Below are positions 17,229 to 25,315 of a stretch of DNA of 64,000 nt, in pieces (position 1 is the stretch's first letter; each line of letters begins with the position of its first letter). The position numbers and the translations under genes are program-made. The DNA lies in the NCBI RefSeq assembly GCF_009646335.1, contig NZ_WJBU01000001.1, positions 248,001 through 312,000 of the forward strand, written 5' to 3'. This DNA is from Caenimonas koreensis DSM 17982 (GTDB lineage Bacteria; Pseudomonadota; Gammaproteobacteria; Burkholderiales; Burkholderiaceae_C). The notes beneath the pieces are model-generated. The model searched no databases, was not told the origin of the DNA, and saw only the letters and a list, made by a program, of their open reading frames with translations.

Positions 17229-17870
17229 TCAGGCCTCGTTGTCCGGGCAGCTGGTCGGCTGTGCCTTCTGGAATGCAGGCAGTGCCATGCATGCATCGAA
17301 CGCAGCCATCGTGCGCGGCAGGCCGTCGAAGCTGGTGTTGACGCGCCGGCCATTGAAGATCTGCGGCACGAGGCAGCAGTCGGCCAGCGTGGGCGTCTCG
17401 CCGAAGCAATAGGTCGATGCAGGCAGCTGCGCGAGCTCACGCTCGAACGACTCCAGGCCCTCGCGCACCCAGTGGCGATACCACTCGTTCTTGGTCTCTT
17501 CTGAAACCTTCAGTTCACGCACGAGGTACTTCAGTACACGCAGGTTGTTCAGCGGATGGATCTCGCAGGCGATGAGCTGCGCCAGCGAGCGGACACGCGC
17601 GCGGCTCACCGGGTCTTTGGGCAGCAGCGCAGGCTCGGGGTGCGTCTCATCGAGGTACTCAATGATTGCCATCGACTGGCCGAGCACATCGCCGTCGTCA
17701 GTCACGAGTGCGGGCACGAGCATGGTGGGTGAGACGGCTGCGAACTCAGGCAGCTTGTGCTCGCCTTTGACGAGGTGCACCGGCTTGTAGTCGTAGGGCA
17801 AGCCCTTGAGTTCGAGCGCGATGCGCACGCGAAACGAGGCCGAGGAGCGGAAGTAGTTGTACAGCTTCAT
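17229..17870 (-). CDS. maiA: Zeta-class GST: maleylacetoacetate or maleylpyruvate isomerase
   Basis: 213 residues. The zeta signature YFRSSASFRVRIAL (about residues 6-19) carries the active-site Ser-Ser-x-x-x-R, and QSMAIIEYLDETHP is typical of the thioredoxin-like domain. It isomerises cis to trans ring-cleavage products with glutathione. Sequence alone cannot separate maleylacetoacetate isomerase (homogentisate pathway) from maleylpyruvate isomerase (gentisate pathway). A gentisate dioxygenase and a fumarylpyruvate hydrolase lie 6-8 kb away and no other isomerase is present, so the second role is favoured. It is divergent from the Rieske gene with only 21 bases between start codons. Confidence 0.85.
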   Translation of the reverse strand: MKLYNYFRSSASFRVRIALELKGLPYDYKPVHLVKGEHKLPEFAAVSPTMLVPALVTDDGDVLGQSMAIIEYLDETHPEPALLPKDPVSRARVRSLAQLIACEIHPLNNLRVLKYLVRELKVSEETKNEWYRHWVREGLESFERELAQLPASTYCFGETPTLADCCLVPQIFNGRRVNTSFDGLPRTMAAFDACMALPAFQKAQPTSCPDNEA

Positions 17871-17885
17871 GCGCCGAAGGATACT
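17857..17885 (+). promoter_or_regulatory. Candidate promoter of the Rieske gene
   Basis: TTGTAC (17857-17862), a 17-bp spacer and GATACT (17880-17885). The -35 lies inside the start of the divergent GST gene. The expected transcript start coincides with the ATG at 17892, giving a leaderless message, in line with the lack of any ribosome-binding site there. Confidence 0.4.
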
Positions 17886-17891
17886 TCAGCC

Positions 17892-19274
17892 ATGAGAGCC
17901 GAGCAGAACGAATTGATCACCCGCATCGGGCCGGGCACACCGTGCGGCGCCGTGCATCGCAGCTATTGGCAACCTGTCGCGCTGGTCGATGAATTCGACG
18001 CACGGCTCGATCCGCGGATGCAGTCGCGCGCCGTCAAGGCTGTGCGTGCACTGGGGCAAGACTTCGTGCTGTTTCGCGATGCGGCTGGCACGTGGGGCCT
18101 GCTCGACAAAGACTGCCCGCATCGCGGTGCGGACCTGAGTTTTGGCCGTGATGAAGGCGATGGCCTGCGCTGCCCCTTCCATGGCTGGAAGTTCGACGTG
18201 AACGGCAAGTGCCTGGACACGCCCGCCGAGCCCGACTCACTGCGCATGTGCGACCGCGTTCGTGCACGAAGCTATCCGGTCATTGAAAAAAGCGGCATCG
18301 TCTTCGCGTGGCTGGGCGCAGAAGGCTCGACGCCACCGCCCTTCCCTGCGTTCGATTGCTTCACCGCGCCGTCGACGCACACGTTTGCCTTCAAGGGTAT
18401 GTGGAATGCGAACTGGCTGCAGTGCGTTGAAGTGGGCATCGACCCGGCGCATCCGTCGTTCCTGCATCGCTTTCTTTTCGACGAGCCGCTGGAAGGCATC
18501 GGCGAGAACGCGGCGGGCAAGCAGTTCCGCAGCGCCAGCGCCGGCACGGTTGGTGGCGAGCACTGGCCGATGACGCGGATCATGCGTGAGTTTCACCAGC
18601 CCGACATCAGCTGGGAGCCCGCACCGTGGGGCATGCGCGTGACAGCGCTGCGGCCCATGACTGAAGATCTCACGCACGTGCGCGTCACGCAATCCGTGTT
18701 CCCGCACACGTTCGTGATTCCGCTCTCGGAAACGCTGACCATCACGCAGATGCATTTGCCTGTGGACGATGAGCACACCTACTGGTTCACGGTGTTCACG
18801 AGCTTTGCCGGGCCGGTGGACAAAGAGGCGATGCGCAACCAGCGGCTCAAATACATCTCGCTGCCCGACTACCTGCCGAACTCGGGGCGCCACAACAACT
18901 GGGGCTTCAACGGTGCCGAGCAGCGCACAACGACGTATCTCGGCATGGGCGAAGACGACATCAACGTGCATGACCAGTGGGCGGTCGAGAGCATGGGAGC
19001 GATCGCGGACCGCACGCGTGAGCACCTGGGCACGAGCGACCGCATCATCATTGCCAACCGGCGTGCGCTGCTCAAGGCCATTGACGATGTGAAGGCGGGC
19101 CGGCCCGCGCCGTATCTCGCCGACGCGTCGCAGGCTGCTGCGATGACGGGGCCGGACACTGTGGATGGCATCGCGCCTGCCGGTGAGTGGGGCACCTGGT
19201 GGAAAGAGCAGGCGCGGGCCAAGCGCGACCACGCGCCGTGGACGGCGAAACCGGTCGCTGCGGAAACTCAATGA
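17892..19274 (+). CDS. Rieske non-heme iron aromatic oxygenase, alpha subunit
   Basis: 460 residues. The Rieske [2Fe-2S] ligands are Cys75, His77, Cys94 and His97. The catalytic-domain motif D-x2-H-x4-H is at 184-192 (GIDPAHPSFLH). It resembles the phthalate/phenoxybenzoate dioxygenase and O-demethylase group, which act as homotrimers without a beta subunit. It would hydroxylate or demethylate an aromatic acid or ether. No dedicated reductase gene is nearby, so electrons must come from elsewhere. The stop overlaps the next gene's ATG by 4 bases. No ribosome-binding site is visible. Confidence 0.9.
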   Translation: MRAEQNELITRIGPGTPCGAVHRSYWQPVALVDEFDARLDPRMQSRAVKAVRALGQDFVLFRDAAGTWGLLDKDCPHRGADLSFGRDEGDGLRCPFHGWKFDVNGKCLDTPAEPDSLRMCDRVRARSYPVIEKSGIVFAWLGAEGSTPPPFPAFDCFTAPSTHTFAFKGMWNANWLQCVEVGIDPAHPSFLHRFLFDEPLEGIGENAAGKQFRSASAGTVGGEHWPMTRIMREFHQPDISWEPAPWGMRVTALRPMTEDLTHVRVTQSVFPHTFVIPLSETLTITQMHLPVDDEHTYWFTVFTSFAGPVDKEAMRNQRLKYISLPDYLPNSGRHNNWGFNGAEQRTTTYLGMGEDDINVHDQWAVESMGAIADRTREHLGTSDRIIIANRRALLKAIDDVKAGRPAPYLADASQAAAMTGPDTVDGIAPAGEWGTWWKEQARAKRDHAPWTAKPVAAETQ

Positions 19275-20749
19275 GTTCATTTGCCGCGCGCTGCGGCATC
19301 CACGATGAGCGGCGCGAGGCGCGCGCACAGCAGCTCTCGCGCTTGATCGGCGAATCGGGCATTGAGCTCGTTCGCTTTGTCTGGTGCGACCTGCACGGCG
19401 TGACGCGCGGCAAGACGCTCGCTGCACCGGCTGCGCTGCGCGCGTTACGCGAAGGCGTCGGCATGGTGAGCACGCTCATGCTCAAGGACACATCGGACCG
19501 CACGGCCTACAAGGTATTCGAGCCGGGTGGCGCAGCGCAGTTGCCGGGGTTTGAATTCGCGAGCAACCTGATCTTGTTGCCCGACCTGTCCACGTTCCGG
19601 CAGCTGCCATGGTCACCTGCCACCGCATGGCTGCAGTGCCAGCCGTGGTTTCAGGACGGCACACCGGTTGAGTACGACACACGCCGTGTGCTGCAAGCGG
19701 CGTTGCGGCAACTTGGCGACGCGGGCTTCGCGATGAAGTGCGGGCTCGAAATCGAATTCCACATTTACAAGATCGTCGACACGCACGCGCAGCTTGACCC
19801 CGCGCAGGCAGACTGGCCCGGCCAGCCGCCGAACGTGGCAATGATTCACCCCGGCTACAACCTGCTGACTGAATCGTGGTTCGACATGGCCGAGGCGGCG
19901 CTGCGCATCGTGAAGGACACGGCGCAGGCGCTGGGCCTGCCGCTCATGTCACTGGAGATCGAACTTGGGCCGAGCCAGGTCGAGGCAGTATTCGACGCGA
20001 CCGACGCACTCACTGCGGCCGACAACATGGTGCTGTTTCGCAATGGCGTGAAGCAGGCACTGCGGCGCGCGGGCTACCACGCAACGTTCATGTGCCGCCC
20101 GCCGTTTCCGAACATCATGTCGAGCGGCTGGCACCTGCATCAATCGCTGGTGGATGCGAAGACGGGCGTGAACGCGTTCATGCGCGAGTCACCGTCGCAT
20201 GGCGCGGGTCGAGAAGATGCAGCGCACTCGCTCACAACGGTGGGCGAACAGTATTTGGCCGGGTTGCTCCAGCACGCTCGCGCGGCTGCGGTGTTCTGCA
20301 CGCCGACGGCCAACGGCTATGGCCGCTACCGGCCCAACGCGCTCGCGCCGCAGTCGGTGCTGTGGGGGCGCGACAACCGGGGCGCGATGTTGCGGGTGAT
20401 TGGTGAATGTGCCGACGCTGCAACTCGCATCGAAAACCGTGTGGGCGAGCCGGCGGCCAATCCGTACCTGTACATGGCGTCGCAAATCCATTCAGGGCTG
20501 GACGGTATCCGGCGGCAGTTGAAAGCGCCGCCGGCTACACAGGCGCCCTACGCCGCGACGAACGACAAGCTGCCGACGAGCCTGGCCGAAGCGCTCGACG
20601 CGCTGCGCGGCGATGACGTCATGGCCGACGCTTTCGGCGAGCGCTTCATCCGCTACTTCACGCATATCAAGCAGGCGGAAGCCACGCGCCTGGACGACGC
20701 CAAAGACAAAGACGACTTCCAGCGGCGTGAATACTTCAGCCGCATCTGA
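19271..20749 (+). CDS. Glutamine-synthetase-like ligase
   Basis: 492 residues. It has the GS fold markers GLEIEFHIYK (metal-binding Glu), SSGWHLHQSL, and RIENRVGEPAANPYLYMAS. Overall divergence from GlnA and the context argue against nitrogen assimilation. GS-like proteins in catabolic clusters make gamma-glutamyl amides of amines, for example in aniline degradation, where the ligase is paired with a Rieske dioxygenase. Here the gene overlaps the Rieske gene by 4 bases (ATGA), so the two are tightly coupled. Substrate unknown; an aromatic amine or amino-acid conjugate is the inference. Confidence 0.85.
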   Translation: MSSFAARCGIHDERREARAQQLSRLIGESGIELVRFVWCDLHGVTRGKTLAAPAALRALREGVGMVSTLMLKDTSDRTAYKVFEPGGAAQLPGFEFASNLILLPDLSTFRQLPWSPATAWLQCQPWFQDGTPVEYDTRRVLQAALRQLGDAGFAMKCGLEIEFHIYKIVDTHAQLDPAQADWPGQPPNVAMIHPGYNLLTESWFDMAEAALRIVKDTAQALGLPLMSLEIELGPSQVEAVFDATDALTAADNMVLFRNGVKQALRRAGYHATFMCRPPFPNIMSSGWHLHQSLVDAKTGVNAFMRESPSHGAGREDAAHSLTTVGEQYLAGLLQHARAAAVFCTPTANGYGRYRPNALAPQSVLWGRDNRGAMLRVIGECADAATRIENRVGEPAANPYLYMASQIHSGLDGIRRQLKAPPATQAPYAATNDKLPTSLAEALDALRGDDVMADAFGERFIRYFTHIKQAEATRLDDAKDKDDFQRREYFSRI

Positions 20750-20771
20750 CTCACACAACCCAAGGACTCCC

Positions 20772-21071
20772 ATGATTCTCGAGATCGCCGACATCCGCAT
20801 CAAACCCGGCCAGCAAGCCGCCTTCGACGAAGCCATCCAGCGAGCGTTGACCACCGTGATGGGCCGCGTGAAAGGTGCGCACGACTACAGCGTCAACAAG
20901 TGCATCGAGAACCCCGAGCGGTATGTGCTGCAGATCATGTGGGACACGCTGGAAGACCACACGATTGGCTTTCGCGAGAGCCCGCTGTTCGCAGAGTGGC
21001 GCGCGATCATCGGGCCGTTCTTTGCGGGGCCGCCGCTGGTCGAGCACTTTGAGGTGCTGGTGAAGGGCTGA
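20772..21071 (+). CDS. Small ABM-domain (dimeric alpha-beta barrel) protein
   Basis: 99 residues. MILEIADIRIKPGQQAAFDEAI and YVLQIMWDTLEDHTIGF are typical of the antibiotic-biosynthesis-monooxygenase fold; members are small cofactor-free oxygenases, isomerases or decyclases. AAGGA lies 7 bases before the ATG. It is the third gene of the Rieske/ligase unit, 22 bases downstream, and is followed by a GC-rich hairpin. Its chemistry in this pathway is unknown. Confidence 0.8.
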   Translation: MILEIADIRIKPGQQAAFDEAIQRALTTVMGRVKGAHDYSVNKCIENPERYVLQIMWDTLEDHTIGFRESPLFAEWRAIIGPFFAGPPLVEHFEVLVKG

Positions 21072-21113
21072 CGCGACCGGGGCAGGTTTTGCCGCCGCTT
21101 GCCCCCACCCCGG

Positions 21114-21129
21114 CCCTCCCCCGGGAGGG
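21114..21129. repeat. GC-rich hairpin, dispersed-repeat type
   Basis: CCCTCCC-CC-GGGAGGG within a purine/pyrimidine-skewed stretch (about 21100-21136). It lies between the convergent ABM and MarR genes. The style matches GC-rich intergenic repeats found many times in Burkholderiales genomes; a terminator role is possible although no U-tract follows. Confidence 0.45.
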
Positions 21130-21151
21130 GAGGGAGGAAGGCAGGGCGCGT

Positions 21152-21589
21152 TTAGCCTTCGGTGTGCCCGCTCACCATCTTGGCGAGCAACGCGATGAAC
21201 TGCGCCCGCTCGTCTGCATCCAGCGGCGCGACGATGCGTGACTGAGCGCGTGTGACGGCGCGCTTCATGGCGAGTGCCGCCTTCTGCCCTGCGGGCGTGA
21301 TCCACAACAGTTTGCGGCGCCTGTCCGCGGCGTCGGCCTTGCGTCGGACCCAGCCCTTGGATTCCAGGCGTGCGATCACTGAGCCGAATGTGGCCGCGTC
21401 AAACGCGACCTTCGCAGCGAGCGTGACCTGGTCTTCACCGGGGTCGGCAATCAGCGCGTTGAGGATGGCGAACTGCACTGGCGTCACGTCGAACGCGAGT
21501 GTCTCTTCCATGAAGATCGCCACCGCCTGCTGGTGAGCGCGCCGGATCAGGTGCCCCGGTGCATGCTGGAAATCGAAGCTCTTCGCCAT
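21152..21589 (-). CDS. MarR-family regulator
   Basis: 145 residues. The winged helix has TPVQFAILNALIADPGEDQV, ATFGSVIARLESKGWVRRKA and the wing DRRRKLLWITPAGQ. MarR proteins next to aromatic hydroxylase genes usually repress them and release DNA on binding the phenolic substrate. It is divergent from the 3-hydroxybenzoate 6-hydroxylase gene with a 20-bp palindrome between them. The start at 21589 is chosen because TACACT (21597-21602, minus strand) would place the transcript start at that ATG; an upstream in-frame start at 21613 would precede this -10. Confidence 0.9.
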   Translation of the reverse strand: MAKSFDFQHAPGHLIRRAHQQAVAIFMEETLAFDVTPVQFAILNALIADPGEDQVTLAAKVAFDAATFGSVIARLESKGWVRRKADAADRRRKLLWITPAGQKAALAMKRAVTRAQSRIVAPLDADERAQFIALLAKMVSGHTEG

Positions 21590-21631
21590 GGCGCAAAGTG
21601 TAGCGGCAAGCACCGATTGAATGCGGCCGAT

Positions 21632-21651
21632 TTAATATGTATGCTTATCAA
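21632..21651. promoter_or_regulatory. Candidate MarR operator
   Basis: A 20-bp imperfect palindrome of form TTnATAnGnAtnCnTATnAA, matching at 14 of 20 positions. It sits 16 bases before the hydroxylase ATG at 21667 and about 40 bases before the MarR ATG. Length and position fit a MarR-family site. It also overlaps an in-frame ATG at 21637, which supports 21667 as the real start. Confidence 0.5.
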
Positions 21652-21666
21652 TTTTCTCAGACTGCC

Positions 21667-22881
21667 ATGGCCACAGCACACCCTCTTGACCTTCTTGTTG
21701 CCGGTGGCGGCATTGGCGGGCTGGCCGCAGCTTTCGTGCTGGGCCGCGCGGGCCACCGGGTCACGGTGCTGGAGCAGTCGGCAGCCTTTGGCGAGATCGG
21801 CGCTGGCATCCAGCTCGGGCCAAACATCTTCCGCATGTTCGACTACCTGGGCATTACCCAGGCAGTGAGCAACGTCGCGTTCTTTCCGCCGGGGCTGGGC
21901 ATGAACGACGTGCGCACGGGCGAGAAAGTCATTCGTGTGCCGCTGGGCGACACGGCGCTGGCGGCTTACGGATTTCCGTATGGCGTGATCTATCGGGCCG
22001 ACCTGCACACGGTTTTCCTGGATGCATGCAAGGCGCTGCCGAACGTCACGCTGCGCACGTCCACCAAGGTCGAGTCCTTCTCGCAGGATTCGCAGGGCGT
22101 GACGCTCAAGCTCGCCGCCAGCGAAGGCACAGCAGCGCAAACTTTGCGCGGCGATGCGCTCATTGGCGCTGACGGCCTGTGGAGCCGCATCCGCGAGCAA
22201 GTGGTGGGTGATGGCAAGCCGCGCGTCAGCGGGCACATCGCCTATCGCGCCGTGCTCAAGCGTGAAGACGTGCCCGCGCATCTGTGGAGTGATGACGTGC
22301 TGCTCTGGGGCGGCGAGAAGACGCACCTGGTGCATTACCCGCTGCGGCGCGGCGAACTGTTCAACCTCGTCGCCGTCTTTCACAGCAACAAATACGACGA
22401 AGGCTGGAACACCTTTGGCGACACCGCCGAGCTCACCGAGCGATTTGCCGACGCCGTGCCGCAGGTGCGCGAGCTGCTGGGCAAGATCGAGACGTGGAAG
22501 ATGTGGGTGCTGTGCGACCGCGAGCCGGTGAAGAACTGGAGCGATGGCCGCGTCACGTTACTGGGGGATGCGGCGCACCCGATGCTGCAGTACCTGGCGC
22601 AAGGCGCCGGCCAGGCGATCGAGGATGCAGTCGTGCTGGGCGAGGCGATTGCCACATGCAATGGCAACGTGAGCGAAGCCTTCCACAACTACCAGAAGGC
22701 CCGCTACCTGCGAACAGGCCGCGTGCAACTCACGGCGCGTTTTTACGGCGACATCTACCATGCGAGCGGCGTGCAGCGCGAGCTGCGCAACCAGATGTTC
22801 CAGGGCGGCAAAGAGTCGGCAGGCTTCGCGGGCCTGAAGTGGATGTACGACGGCATCGATCCTGCGAAGATGTTCCGCTGA
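21667..22881 (+). CDS. 3-Hydroxybenzoate 6-hydroxylase (FAD monooxygenase)
   Basis: 404 residues of the flavin aromatic hydroxylase fold: VAGGGIGGLAAAFVLGRAG (FAD ADP), IGADGLWSRIREQV (the DG motif), and LLGDAAHPMLQYLAQGAGQA (GD motif). Among relatives, salicylate hydroxylase and 3-hydroxybenzoate 6-hydroxylase look alike. The downstream gentisate dioxygenase and fumarylpyruvate hydrolase favour 3-hydroxybenzoate to gentisate with NADH and O2. Salicylate 5-hydroxylases that make gentisate are usually Rieske enzymes. It is probably repressed by the divergent MarR. Confidence 0.85.
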   Translation: MATAHPLDLLVAGGGIGGLAAAFVLGRAGHRVTVLEQSAAFGEIGAGIQLGPNIFRMFDYLGITQAVSNVAFFPPGLGMNDVRTGEKVIRVPLGDTALAAYGFPYGVIYRADLHTVFLDACKALPNVTLRTSTKVESFSQDSQGVTLKLAASEGTAAQTLRGDALIGADGLWSRIREQVVGDGKPRVSGHIAYRAVLKREDVPAHLWSDDVLLWGGEKTHLVHYPLRRGELFNLVAVFHSNKYDEGWNTFGDTAELTERFADAVPQVRELLGKIETWKMWVLCDREPVKNWSDGRVTLLGDAAHPMLQYLAQGAGQAIEDAVVLGEAIATCNGNVSEAFHNYQKARYLRTGRVQLTARFYGDIYHASGVQRELRNQMFQGGKESAGFAGLKWMYDGIDPAKMFR

Positions 22882-22896
22882 ACGCGCCACCCAGCC

Positions 22897-24240
22897 ATGC
22901 ACCTGTTCATGAACGAACCCAGCCGCGAAACGCCCGTGTACGGCGAGTACGAAGTGGTCGTGCTCGGCGGTGGGCCAGCGGGCATCGCTGCAGCGGTTGC
23001 AGCTGCACGCGCAGGCCGCTCGACGCTGCTCATCGAGCGCTACGGCTTTCTGGGCGGCATGGGCACGGCAGCGGGCGTGACCAATTTCTGCGGCCTGCAT
23101 GCCAATGTGCATGGCGACATCCGGCAGGTGGTGCACGGCGTGGCCGACGACCTGCTCTCGCGCATCGCGCATCTCGGCGGGCTGAACGAGCCGCACGCGC
23201 TCTTCGGCAAGACAGTGGCGCAGGCCTACGACACAGCGGCCTACAAGATCGCGGCCGACGACCTGATGCTCGCGGCTGGCGTGCGCGTGCTGTTCCACGC
23301 GCTCGCTGCGGGTGTTGCGATGGATGAGCCCGACCGCATCAGCGCGCTGTTCATCGAAACCAAGTCGGGCCGCCGCGCGGTGCTCGGCGAAGCGTTCATC
23401 GACTGCTCCGGCGATGGCGACCTGGCCGCCTGGGCAGGCGTGCGATTCGACAAAGGTGATGGCCGCGACAGCTTCCTGTACCCCTCCACCATGTTCCGCC
23501 TGAACGGCATTGACCCGGTGCGCGCAGGCAAAGCCTGGGAAGTGATCCCGCAGCTGATGCTCAAGGCGCAGGCGGAAGGCCGCTACGTCTTTCCACGCAA
23601 GACGCCCATCGTGCGGCCGCAAAAGAGCGGCATTGAATGGCGAGTCAATCTCACGCAGATCGCCAATGCCGAAGGCAACGCGATGGACGGCACCGATGCC
23701 GACGAGTTGAGTGAAGCGGAGATGATCGGCCGCAGGCAGATTGCCGAGGTGGCGGGCTTCATGAAGGAGGTGCCGGGCTTTGAGAATTCGTACATCGTCG
23801 ATATCGCCCCGCAGGTGGGCATTCGCGAGACGCGGCGCGTACGGGGCCGCTACACACTGACCGAATCCGATGTGCTCGATTGCGCGAGCTTCGACGACAC
23901 GATTGGCGTGAACGGCTGGCCGCTTGAATTGCACCTGAAGGGCGACGTGGAGTTTCGCTGGCCGAAGATTCCGGAGAGTCGCGGCTTCAATCACCTGCCC
24001 TATCGCATGACGGTGCCTGAGACCGTCGACAACTTGTGGATCGCAGGCCGATGCGCATCGATGACACATGAAGCGCAATCGGCTGCGCGCGTCACGGGCG
24101 CCTGCTTCGTGATGGGCCAGGCAGCAGGCACGGCGGCGCATCTGGCACTCAGCGCAGACTGCGCCGCTGTGGATGTGGATGTGCCCGCATTGCAAGCCAG
24201 CCTCGAATCCGAAGGCGCTTACCTCGGCCGCACCTGGTAG
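22897..24240 (+). CDS. FAD-dependent oxidoreductase, unknown substrate
   Basis: 447 residues, FAD_oxidored family (PF12831-like). YEVVVLGGGPAGIAAAVAAARAGR and the RYGFLGGMGTAAG loop bind FAD. FIDCSGDGDLAAWAG and the C-terminal NLWIAGRCASMTHEAQSAARV complete the pattern. Family members include thiazole-biosynthesis-like and dehydrogenase-like enzymes of mostly unknown role. It sits 15 bases after the hydroxylase and 19 bases before gentisate dioxygenase, inside the operon, yet no step of the standard gentisate route needs it. Confidence 0.82.
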   Translation: MHLFMNEPSRETPVYGEYEVVVLGGGPAGIAAAVAAARAGRSTLLIERYGFLGGMGTAAGVTNFCGLHANVHGDIRQVVHGVADDLLSRIAHLGGLNEPHALFGKTVAQAYDTAAYKIAADDLMLAAGVRVLFHALAAGVAMDEPDRISALFIETKSGRRAVLGEAFIDCSGDGDLAAWAGVRFDKGDGRDSFLYPSTMFRLNGIDPVRAGKAWEVIPQLMLKAQAEGRYVFPRKTPIVRPQKSGIEWRVNLTQIANAEGNAMDGTDADELSEAEMIGRRQIAEVAGFMKEVPGFENSYIVDIAPQVGIRETRRVRGRYTLTESDVLDCASFDDTIGVNGWPLELHLKGDVEFRWPKIPESRGFNHLPYRMTVPETVDNLWIAGRCASMTHEAQSAARVTGACFVMGQAAGTAAHLALSADCAAVDVDVPALQASLESEGAYLGRTW

Positions 24241-24259
24241 CGCACACAAGGAGACACGC

Positions 24260-25315
24260 ATGAACGCACCCCACCCCCACCTTGCTGCCAGGCAAAGGCT
24301 GTACGACGAGATGTCGCCACTGAATCTCACGCCCCTGTGGGAGGTGCTGCATTCACTCGTGCCGCCGCAACCCGCCACGCCCTGCGTGCCCGCGCTGTGG
24401 AAGTACGACGAGGTGCGGCCGTTCCTCATGCGCGCCGGCGAAGCGATCACAGCCGAGGAAGCCGTGCGGCGCGTGTTGATCCTGGAGAACCCGGCGCTGC
24501 GCGGGCAGTCCGCCGTCACGCAGTCGCTGTATGCGGGCTTGCAGTTGATCCTGCCGGGTGAAGTGGCGCCCAGCCATCGCCACACGCAAAGCGCGCTGCG
24601 CTTCATCGTCGAAGGATCGGGCGCCTACACGGCTGTCGATGGCGAGCGCGCGACGATGCATCCGGGCGACTTCATCATCACCCCGAGCTGGACGTGGCAT
24701 GACCACGGCAACGACGCCGATGTGCCGGTGGTGTGGCTCGATGGCCTCGACATCCCGATCATCCGGTTCTTCGATGCGGGCTTTGCGCAAAACGATGTGT
24801 CGAAGTCGCAGCAGGTCACGCGCGCCGAAGGCACGAGCATGGCCCGCTATGGCCACAACATGGCGCCGGTGCGGCACGACGCGCCGTTCGGTGCCACGTC
24901 GCCCATCTTCAGCTACCCGTACGAGCGCAGCCGCGAAGCACTGGAGCGGCTCGAGCGCGATGCGCCCGTCGACGACTGGGACGGCGTGAAGCTGCGCTAC
25001 CTCAACCCGCTGACGGGCGGCTCGCCGATGCCGACGATGGCCACCTTCATGCAGCGGCTGCCCGCAGGGTTCAGCGGCAAGCCGTGGCGGCAGACTGATG
25101 GCGCGGTGTACAGCGTTGTCGAGGGCGAAGGTGAAGTGGTGATCGAACGCCAGGGTGTCGCCACCCGCTTCGCTTTCGCACCGCGCGATCATTTCGTGGT
25201 TCCGTCATGGCACACTGCCCGCTTCTCGTCGAAGCAAGGTTGTGTGCTGTTCAGTTATTCAGACCGGCCCGTGCATCAGGCGCTGGGCATTCACCAGGAA
25301 GAAAGGTTGTCATGA
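24260..25315 (+). CDS. Gentisate 1,2-dioxygenase
   Basis: 351 residues, a bicupin. The first cupin has the iron ligands His106 and His108 (PSHRHTQSALRF) and a later His near 146-148 (SWTWHDHGND). The second cupin (about 265-345) keeps the fold. It cleaves gentisate between the carboxyl- and hydroxyl-bearing carbons to maleylpyruvate. AAGGAG lies 8 bases before the ATG. Its stop overlaps the start of the hydrolase gene by 4 bases. Confidence 0.93.
   Translation: MNAPHPHLAARQRLYDEMSPLNLTPLWEVLHSLVPPQPATPCVPALWKYDEVRPFLMRAGEAITAEEAVRRVLILENPALRGQSAVTQSLYAGLQLILPGEVAPSHRHTQSALRFIVEGSGAYTAVDGERATMHPGDFIITPSWTWHDHGNDADVPVVWLDGLDIPIIRFFDAGFAQNDVSKSQQVTRAEGTSMARYGHNMAPVRHDAPFGATSPIFSYPYERSREALERLERDAPVDDWDGVKLRYLNPLTGGSPMPTMATFMQRLPAGFSGKPWRQTDGAVYSVVEGEGEVVIERQGVATRFAFAPRDHFVVPSWHTARFSSKQGCVLFSYSDRPVHQALGIHQEERLS

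Noticed and set aside
22558-24606. A 682-codon open frame on the minus strand opposite the FAD oxidoreductase and hydroxylase genes
   Set aside because: It is antisense to two clear enzymes, rich in Arg, His and Ala, and shows no family motif. Long antisense frames are common in GC-rich DNA.
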